From Aureococcus anophagefferens (taxonomy: Eukaryota; Sar; Pelagophyceae; Pelagomonadales; Pelagomonadaceae): 12,606 bases of DNA. Positions 6,902 to 12,606 of the stretch are shown piece after piece. The first letter of the stretch is position 1; every line of letters starts with the position of its first letter. The stretch covers positions 2,532 to 15,137 of the forward strand of contig NW_008705628.1 of NCBI RefSeq assembly GCF_000186865.1, read 5' to 3'. The translations under genes were made by a program, and so were the position numbers. The notes under the pieces are model-generated. The model had not been told where the DNA came from, did no database searches, and saw only the letters and a program-made list of their open reading frames with translations.

Positions 6902-7201
6902 TTACGATTTTGCGATTTTAATTTCCCCCACTGCTTCGCGCAGCGCGCAAGCAGTCGCTAAACAGACCATCGACACGATGCAGTGACTGTCATAATCCAA
7001 AATTTGTTTGTTATCATCTACATCTGTTCGGAGTTGGGTAATATTCCCTGTATTCTCAAGAGTTGTAATTCGTGTTTCGTGATCGGTCACACTATCGGAA
7101 ATTGCTGTTTCATTAACGGTAATTCGTGCTGAACAATCGTAAGATAATTGAGTTTTCGCGGTCAAGCCAGTTTTTATAGTGCATTGCCTTAAAGGCAGCA
7201 T
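6902..7201 (-). CDS. Hypothetical protein with a short coiled-coil-like segment
   Basis: Open for 99 codons from an ATG at 7201. The middle, NETAISDSVTDHETRITTL and on to GNITQLRTDVDDNK, has a heptad-like spacing of I/L/V and resembles trimeric fibre or stalk coiled coils in general style. The base composition (AT-rich, AT-rich third positions) differs from the GC-rich 3' third, which passes through an inverted repeat at 6930-6955 (ACTGCTT with AAGCAGT). No family is recognised. An overlapping minus-strand frame at 7113-7304 is also open and protein-like, so a frameshift or intron may separate parts of one decayed gene. Confidence 0.3.
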   Translation of the reverse strand: MLPLRQCTIKTGLTAKTQLSYDCSARITVNETAISDSVTDHETRITTLENTGNITQLRTDVDDNKQILDYDSHCIVSMVCLATACALREAVGEIKIAKS

Positions 7202-7304
7202 GAAGGTCTTTGCTCAAAAACATGGTCTGATACTTTAGTTTACCAGTAGGTTCCGCGAATGCTAAATCCCCGCCGTGCTTCGACCTCTTCGAGTACTCGG
7301 TGCG
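7113..7304 (-). pseudogene. Short open frame downstream of the copia pol stop
   Basis: 63 codons between a TGA at 7305-7307 and a TAA at 7113-7115; the first ATG is at 7223. It reads KHGGDLAFAEPTGKLKYQ followed by LSKDLHAAFKAMHYKNWLD, with normal composition and no low complexity. It lies about 100 bases past the end of the copia polyprotein on the same strand, so it may be part of the copia 3' internal region or of the gene seen in the next frame at 6902-7201. Function unknown. Confidence 0.25.
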
Positions 7305-7411
7305 TCATTTCGCTTGAACTTCGGAGTGTCTAAGATCCTCCTCTGTGAGGGACTCAGGGCCCGAGGCCATGTACAAAAATCTTTTGTCCAAGAATCGCTA
7401 AATTGATAGAG

Positions 7412-7553
7412 CTAGTCATTGTGATGGCCCTCAAGACCTATAGCACGACAGTATTTCACAAAAGGCTCCCTAACTAGGGGCTTCGTAAACATGTCAGCTA
7501 CATTGTTGGTGCCCTCGATGTGTCTTACCTCGAGTTGAGAGGAAGACTGGTAC
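7412..7553 (-). pseudogene. Copia polyprotein, C-terminal piece (end of RNase H), separated by the MULE
   Basis: On the minus strand the frame enters at the MULE target site and reads QLEVRHIEGTNNVADMFTKP, the conserved end of copia RNase H (usual form V-x(n)-N-x-A-D-x-F-T-K-P-L), then ends at a TAG at 7412-7414 after GHHND. This is the continuation of the polyprotein at 11725-12606: the codon phase entering at 7553 equals the phase leaving at 11725 when one 9-bp target copy is removed. No LTR or clear polypurine tract was recognised beyond the stop. Confidence 0.9.
7545..7553. repeat. Target-site duplication, left copy (GACTGGTAC)
   Basis: A perfect 9-bp direct repeat with 11725-11733, immediately outside the left terminal inverted repeat. 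Nine bases is the usual duplication size for Mutator-like elements. Confidence 0.93.
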
Positions 7554-7577
7554 GGAGCAGGAGTTAATTTAATTTAA
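7554..7577. repeat. MULE left terminal inverted repeat, 24 bp
   Basis: Matches the reverse complement of 11701-11724 at 19 of 24 positions. The inner 14 bases (TTAATTTAATTTAA) are identical and both ends start GGA. Similarity does not clearly continue inward. Confidence 0.88.
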
Positions 7578-7722
7578 GTAGGGGTGAATTTTAATTTTCA
7601 GGGGAGGGAGGGGTGCTTCTAATTTTCACTCGGTCGGAGGAGTGATTTTGATTTTCCTCGAAATCGGCGCGCGCGCCGCGCGCCGCGCGGACTCGGAGGA
7701 ACGCGCGGTAAAACACAAAAAA

Positions 7723-10700
7723 TCACAAAGACATGCCGGCCATGGCCATCTCGTTCGCCGCCGTCGCCTTGGCCATGTGATTCTCGTAGAGCTCGTACAT
7801 GCCGAGGGCCTGGCCGAGCTCCGACTCACTGAGCTCGCGCTGCTGCCCGTCATCGTCGAGCACACAAAAAGTGATGCTCGCGTCGGCGTTGCGAGCGGCG
7901 GAGATGACCTTGCCGCACGTGGCCCCGTTGGCGGACCAGGTGCAGACGCGGCGCCCGATCTCCGAGCGGCCTGTCAGCTGCGCGCGGCCGTCGCCGCCCA
8001 TGCGGTTCCGCAGCGGCGGGGCGCCGCGTCCCACGAGAGCTTCAAACGGCCCGTCATACAAAGAGCGGCGCGCGACTTCGGCTGGCTGAGGCGTCAGCGC
8101 GGCTGCCTTCTTCGTTGGGCGTCCGGCGCGCTTATTGCAGGGCAGGCGCTGCAGGAGGACGTCGATATCGAGAGCGCGATCGAGATGGAGCGCCGCGGTC
8201 GTCGAGGGGCAGACGCCCTGGAAGACGTAGGACTCCGTCGGCGCGATCCAGCCCTCGGGCGTCTTCTCGACGCGCGTGAGCGACAGGTAGCGCTTCTCGA
8301 AGTCGCCGACGGAGAGCGCCTTGGTGTATCGTCCGTGACGGCCGATCTCGTGCTCGCGCACGCGCTCCGGGGTCACCGCGCGGCCGTGGAACTTCGGGCG
8401 GTTCACGTAGATGCGCGTGCCGACGCAGTAGTTGCCGCGCGGCGGCCGGGTCACGGCGCCCTTGGGCGCGAGGACGAAGTATTCCTGGAGCTTGACGACG
8501 CGTCGCGCCGCCGCGAGCACGTCGGATGGGATCGCCGTCGGCACGTCCATGAGCTCGAACGGCCCGAGCCGCGCGCCGTCGAGCTTGAGGAGCTTGGGGA
8601 TGATGGTCTCGAGCAGGTGCTCCTTCGACGCGCGCTTGCCGCACAGGATGTCGTCCTCGAGCATCTTGTTGTAGCGCTCGCCGTGCTGGGTGCTAGGACC
8701 GTACCGCGCGCCCTTGACGGTCCCGTCGGGCTGGCGCAGCCAGTTCGCCGCGACGAACCACCGGTTGAACGGCTCCACGAAGTAGCCCGTAGACGGCTTC
8801 GTGAGGTAGTCGGCGAGGATGAGGTCGTCGCGCTCGCGCAGCGCGCTCGTGAAAAGCTTCGCGAGCGCGCGCAACTGCTCGAGGGTCTCGCACGAGTGGA
8901 GGAGCACGACGACGCGCTTCAGCTCGCCGCCGTGCGCCTTGGCGTCGCGCAGCTTCTTGATGCCGACCTCCTGCGTGATCTTGCGCAGGACGTGGTAGTA
9001 GTCCGTCGACGTCGAGCGCGACGCTGGCGCCAGGGCCTCGTCGTTCAGGAGCACGAGGTCCGCGACGGCGGCACGGTCCTCGACGACGGCGGCTCGTGCC
9101 GGGGCCGCCACGCCGGCCGGCAGGATGACCTTGACGAACTCTTTGCGGATGTCGTGCCTGAGGTCCGCGGCGGACCCGCCGAAGGCCTTGTACTCGCCGA
9201 CGGTCGTCGCGTGCATGTAGCCCTCGTAGCGCTGCGCCGACTTCGAGCCGGCCTGCTTGGGGCACGGCTTCTGGCACTCGAGCTTCCAGTCGACGCAGTG
9301 GCCAGCAAAAAGTTGCGCGATCGCCGGTTCCGGGTCCTCGCGGACCTCCGGGGCGCCCTCCTCGCCGTCGTGCGCCGTCGGCACGATGTCGCGCGTCGGC
9401 GGCGACGCCATGGCGGCGCCGCGGGCGTCGGCGCCGTCGCGCACGAGGTCCTGGGGCTGGCGCGCGTCGACGACGCCCGTCGCCTGCACGGCCAAGCGGT
9501 CCTCCGCGGTGGCCTCGCCCTCGCCCTGCGACGTCAGCACGACGCCGCGCGTCGGCGTCGACGCCGTGTCGACGTCGGCGACGCCGGCGACGTGGCGCAC
9601 GGCGACCTGGGGCTCGCCGCGCGGCGACCCCGCGGCATCGCGCTTGTCCGCGACGACCCCGTCGCCCTTCTCGGCCTCCTGGCCGCGCTTTAGGTGGGCG
9701 CACGCGATGCCCTTCACCCATGCACGCCGCTCCTTGGTGCGCTCGAGGTTGAACTCGCTCAGGAAACCCTCGAAGAGCTCCTCGAACTTGTCGTAGTGAC
9801 GCCAGTCAACGTCCTCCTGGATGTACTGGACGCGCGCGGCCTCGAGCGCGGCGTCCTCCAGGCCGTCCAACCAGACCGGCGTGCCTCCTTGACCGACTCG
9901 TCGATGGCCGCGTTGTAGAGGCGGTTCAACCATCGGCGCGTCACGGGGTCTTTGACGTCGACGTCGCGCCAGCGCTCCGCGACGCCCGCGCGCATCCGCT
10001 CCTGGGGCATCGTGATCGTGTATCTCGCCCGCTTGACCAGCGCCTCGCCGATCTCGCGCGCGGCCTCCTCGTCGACGGGGCACTCGTCCTCCGACTCCTG
10101 CTCCTCGTCGTCGTCGTCGCCGCGGACCTTCCTTGGACGCGGCGGGGGGCCCTTGAGGACGTGCGACGAGCGGTCCCGCACGTTGGGCGACTGCGGCGCG
10201 ACGTTCTCGTCCTCGCCGCGCGCCGTCGTGATGCCGTCGTCGTCGAGGTCGTCGACGCCCTTGTCCGCGACGTCCGCGACGTCCGCGATGCCCGGGTCGA
10301 GGGGGGGCTCGAAGCCCAAAAAGCCGGAGCGGATCGCCGGAGAGGCGTCCGCGCAGAGCGCGCTGAACGTGACCTTGACGCCCATGAAGACGGAGAGCGC
10401 CTTGACGGTGCCCGCGTGGGCGAACGTGAAGACGTCCTTGGTCTCGGACTTGGTGAAGATGTACGCGATGGGGAGGAACTTGTTGGAGTACTTGCCCTTG
10501 TCCCTGTCGAAGTAGCGCGTCGACGTGCCGAACGGGATGATGATCCAGCCGGCGGCCTACACGGTCAAAGGCTGGGGCGCGCGCAGGAGGCGGGAGCGAG
10601 GATCGCGCGTTACGCACCTCAGTCTTGTGCTTGCCGTCGGTGACGCAGAGGATGTTGTCCTCGCCGTAGACCGCGGCCGCCTTCTTGCCGATGTTGAGCA

Positions 10701-11557
10701 TGGTCGACGACGAGAAGAGGCAGGCCTCGTACACGCCGCCCTCGCCGTCCGTGAGCGTGATCATGTCGATGAGCACGAAGGCGTCGGTGCCCTTCGACGC
10801 GACGAGCGCGTCGAAGCCGGCCTTGTCGTGGACCTTGGACGTGCCGTAGTAGAGCTGCAGGTCCGCGACGTTCTCGAGCTTCCAGCGCGGCGCGTGGCGG
10901 AGCTTGTAGTTCTTGACGTACGACTGCACCTGCGCGAGGTCAGGCAGGGCCGCCTTCCGGGCCGCGTCCTGGCCCGCCTCGACGATGAGGTCGCCGTGGA
11001 TCTTGGACGCCTTCTGCCCCGCCTCGATCCTCAGCTCGATGGGGCGCAGATACACGTGCGCGATGCCCGGTTCGTCGGCGCCGCGCAGCGGCAACGCGTC
11101 GATCGCGTGCCGGGACTTGGGGCCCTCGTCGAAGGCCCAGAACGTCGGCGCGCCGCCGTTGTAGACCTTGTGGATCTCATGCGAGCACCTGGGGGGTTGG
11201 GGGTCATGCGCGCGGCGGGCGCGCGCGCGCTGGACGCGGAGCGACGCGCGGTCCACCCTCAGAGGTCTGGTGCGCCGTGCAACGGAGCACGGCGCGCGTC
11301 TTGTTGTTCCCAATCTGCCGGTACTTGTAGGGCAGCTCCATGAGCCACGCCTTGCCGGCCTTGGCGTCCACGCAGGCCTTGAGGAAGTGCGTGGGGCGGG
11401 AGGTCGGCCCGGAGACGCTCCCCAAGGGGCGCCCCTTCTGCTTCTTGGCCTCGACGAGCGCCGTGGGCTCGTCGGGCTCGAAGAGGCCATCGAGGTCGGC
11501 TAGGAAGGCAGCCTCGCCGTCGTCGTCCGCAGCCCGCTTTTGTCCTCTCTGCGCCAT
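7723..11557 (-). CDS. MULE transposase (DDE) with C-terminal Tudor/SH3-like segment; frame broken
   Basis: Catalyses excision and insertion of its element. It probably starts at the ATG at 11557. Exon 1 ends near 11257 with RCTAHQ; the next exon opens with CSHEIHK near 11187, together a likely zinc-binding knuckle. First catalytic Asp: VTDGKHK (codon 10638-10636). A clean intron at 10617-10557 then joins to GWIIIPFGTS and FLPIAYIFTKSET. Second Asp: ALCADAS (10349-10347), 75 residues after the first. An acidic, repetitive insertion of about 400 residues follows. The second half resumes with DYYHVLRK (His 8994-8992) and GPSTQHGERYNK (Glu 8679-8677), the MULE pattern of HxxR and PSTxxxExxN. The C-terminus (about 7963-7770) has VCTWSANGATCGKV, then LDDDGQQREL, Tudor-like. 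A one-base frame change near 9875-9895 separates ESVKEA from VWLDGLEDA, and the exon 1 junction has no in-phase GT-AG pair, so this copy as read is not intact. Confidence 0.85.
10557..10617 (-). other. Spliceosomal intron in the MULE transposase, 61 bp
   Basis: On the minus strand, GAG is followed by donor GTGCGTAAC at 10617 and the acceptor CCGTGTAG ends at 10557, then GCC GCC GGC. Removing it joins KHKTE to AAGWIIIPF in phase, restoring the conserved block after the first catalytic Asp. A CTTTGAC near the acceptor could serve as branch site. Confidence 0.85.
11189..11256 (-). other. Candidate first intron of the MULE transposase (phase does not fit)
   Basis: A GT at 11256-11255 and a CCCCCCAG acceptor ending at 11189 bound 68 bp between RCTAHQTS and CSHEIHK, a size similar to the other introns. 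The splice would leave one base before the donor and need two, so the frame fails by one. Either a single-base indel is present or the true splice sites differ. Confidence 0.35.
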
Positions 11558-11700
11558 CAAAGTCGTCTTCGAACAAAGTCGCCTTCGAGTCATTAAATCA
11601 AAATTCAAATTGTTGCAGTATTTAAATCATTCTGAGCCAACGTCATCGGAGAAAATCATAAAAAATCTTATATCATGGGAAAATCACGCCAGAGCCGATA

Positions 11701-11724
11701 TTAAATTAAATTAATACTTTTTCC
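11701..11724. repeat. MULE right terminal inverted repeat, 24 bp
   Basis: Reverse complement of 7554-7577 at 19 of 24 positions, with a perfect inner 14-bp match at 11701-11714. The outer end (TCC on the plus strand at 11722-11724) abuts the right target-site copy. Confidence 0.88.
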
Positions 11725-11733
11725 GACTGGTAC
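11725..11733. repeat. Target-site duplication, right copy (GACTGGTAC)
   Basis: Identical to 7545-7553. On the minus strand it covers the end of GAG, then TAC CAG TC of the copia RNase H reading frame. Confidence 0.93.
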
Positions 11734-12606
11734 TCTCTTATCTTTATGTCAATGTGTTTTGACCTGCCTGAAGAAACAGGGTTGGAAGAGGTGTGAACTG
11801 TCCCGAGGTTATCACACAGAATGCGCGTTGCCTTCAGGGGTTCGTCTTTACCTGAAATAGCACAGTTCAGTTCTTGTATGAGGTTGCGTATCCAGATGGC
11901 TTCCTGGGCCGCGATGTTTAGGGCAATCAGCTCAGATTCATGTGTGGACGTGGCCAGTATAGGCTGCAGCTTAGATTTCCATGAGATCAAGTTGCCCATG
12001 AAGAAGAAAGTGTAGCCTGTCGTTGACTTCTTAGACTCTTCCATCTTTGGTAGGTGATCAGCATCGCTGGCGCCCCAGAGATCCTTACTGCACACAGGGT
12101 CAAATGCTCTAGGTGCATCAGGCGCCGGTAAGTCATGACTAGGTTTGATGATGCCTAAAGAGTCCCATTTATAGGAATCTTTCGGTACAAGATCAAGAAG
12201 AGTCTTGTCTTCGTGTGCGCTTGCTTTCAGGTGCTCAAAGATGGGATGCTTGTCACGGAAGTAAACTAGCTTCAGTCCCTTTGTCCCATTTAGATATTGA
12301 AGGAGTTCTTTAAGGAGGACCACATGTTGCTCGGTTGGACCATGCATGCCTCTGGAGACTCGACTTACAGCCTGAGTAATATCGGGTCTGCAAGTGATAC
12401 TTATGTAAATAAGAGAGCCAACAATAGATGCATAGTTCTTAGTATCATGAAGGTACGCCATTAACTCCTTGGGATCCTTGACAAGAGGTTTAGCATCCGA
12501 TCTCATTGGGGTAGCTTTCGTCCCTATGCTGTTTAGGATTGTTCGTTCTTTGAAGAGTGCGTTAAGCTTCTCCTCAACGTCCATAGCAAGGCGCCGGGGA
12601 TCCTCA
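11725..12606 (-). pseudogene. Copia polyprotein: end of reverse transcriptase and most of RNase H; disrupted by MULE
   Basis: The frame is open from the window edge to the MULE. It reads the end of reverse transcriptase (ASIVGSLIYISITCRPD, RGMHGP, ELLQYLNGTKGLKL), a longer than usual acidic linker (about 12260-12095), and then RNase H with its three acidic residues in place: Asp in ASDADH, Glu in STHESELIAL, Asp in ILCDNLGTVH, then GRSKHIDIKIREYQS at the insertion point. RNase H would degrade the RNA strand of the cDNA hybrid during reverse transcription. The protein is truncated at the right by the window and at the left by the MULE, where reading on gives only a few foreign codons before a stop. 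The open frame and conserved motifs imply recent activity before disruption. Confidence 0.93.

Larger units (their letters stand above)
7554..11724 (-). mobile_element. Mutator-like (MULE) DNA transposon, 4171 bp, full length
   Basis: Bounded by 24-bp terminal inverted repeats (19/24) and flanked by a perfect 9-bp duplication. It carries a single minus-strand transposase gene filling most of its length. The ends (about 7554-7660 and 11560-11724) are AT-rich, the body is very GC-rich, and a GCGC-rich palindromic tract lies at about 7666-7690. The insertion interrupts the RNase H domain of a copia element. Identical target copies suggest a fairly recent insertion, although the transposase frame shows one clear one-base break and one unresolved junction. 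Confidence 0.92.
7412..12606 (-). mobile_element. Ty1/copia retrotransposon (3' part), interrupted by a MULE
   Basis: The two polyprotein pieces at 7412-7553 and 11725-12606 form one minus-strand copia element split by the 4171-bp MULE. The element runs off the right edge of the window, and neither LTR was identified here. The polyprotein is open over all of its visible length apart from the insertion, so the copia copy was probably intact when the MULE landed. Confidence 0.88.

Noticed and set aside
7642..9693. Long plus-strand open frame (683 codons) opposite the transposase
   Set aside because: It is the antisense of the GC-rich transposase exon. Its text is arginine/alanine/leucine-rich with no motif, whereas the minus strand shows conserved MULE motifs.
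8693..9721. Minus-strand open frame of about 340 codons overlapping the transposase in another frame
   Set aside because: Almost only R, G, A and P, as expected from an out-of-phase reading of GC-rich codons. The conserved motifs are in the other frame.
9875..9900. Programmed -1 frameshift in the transposase
   Set aside because: No slippery X-XXY-YYZ heptamer or obvious downstream stem is present at the switch. A single-base indel is simpler.
10161..11503. Several plus-strand open frames opposite the transposase 5' half
   Set aside because: Same cause: few stops on the antisense of GC-rich coding DNA. They have biased composition and no recognisable domain.
7545..11733. hAT superfamily assignment for the DNA transposon
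   Set aside because: hAT elements make 8-bp duplications. The 9-bp duplication and the HxxR / PSTxxxExxN pattern fit MULE better.
1..12606. CRISPR array, tRNA or rRNA genes
   Set aside because: No regularly spaced repeat-spacer pattern, tRNA cloverleaf motifs or conserved rRNA blocks were seen on either strand.

Overview
The window is eukaryotic nuclear DNA and most resembles the repeat-rich genome of a unicellular alga or other protist. The evidence is compact spliceosomal introns (two recognisable ones, each 61 bp, both with a GTGCGT donor), Ty1/copia retrotransposon fragments, a Mutator-like DNA transposon, a pentameric ligand-gated ion channel gene, and a cysteine-rich exon of a style I associate with microalgal proteins. 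Base composition is patchy: the channel and its neighbours have moderate GC, the DNA transposon is very GC-rich with AT-rich ends, and 6.9-7.5 kb is AT-rich. The lineage cannot be fixed from this sequence. No virus of people, animals or crops, no toxin gene and no prokaryotic operon is visible.

Layout. 1-178: decayed copia polyprotein fragment (+). 179-487: no gene seen. 488-655: small non-autonomous inverted-repeat transposon (MITE) containing a TATA-like motif. 666-2322: ligand-gated ion channel gene (+) with one intron and an internal in-frame duplication of its transmembrane block. 2323-3035: mostly noncoding, with one weak small ORF (-). 3036-4666: acidic-to-basic, probably nuclear protein of unknown function (+), broken by one base in an A-run. 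4667-5163: hairpins and simple repeats. 5164-5538: cysteine-rich, membrane-anchored protein fragment (+) with an in-frame TAG. 5539-6587: no convincing gene. 6588-7304: small uncertain ORFs (-). 7412-12606: a copia element (-) split inside its RNase H domain by a MULE at 7554-11724.

The best-supported result is the nested insertion. A 9-bp target-site duplication (GACTGGTAC) sits exactly outside 24-bp terminal inverted repeats, and removing the MULE plus one target copy brings the two copia halves back into one reading frame. The MULE encodes a DDE transposase with a C-terminal Tudor/SH3-like segment and an unusually long insertion between its second catalytic Asp and the downstream His/Glu half.

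The most interesting host-like gene is the ion channel. It lacks both Cys-loop cysteines, shows no signal peptide, and carries two copies of the M1-end/M2/M3 block differing by 14 nucleotides, only 4 of which change the protein, as if both copies have been under selection. Its start codon lies 11 bases beyond the MITE. Several otherwise good reading frames here are broken by single-base shifts; these may be real decay or assembly indels, and the sequence alone cannot decide.
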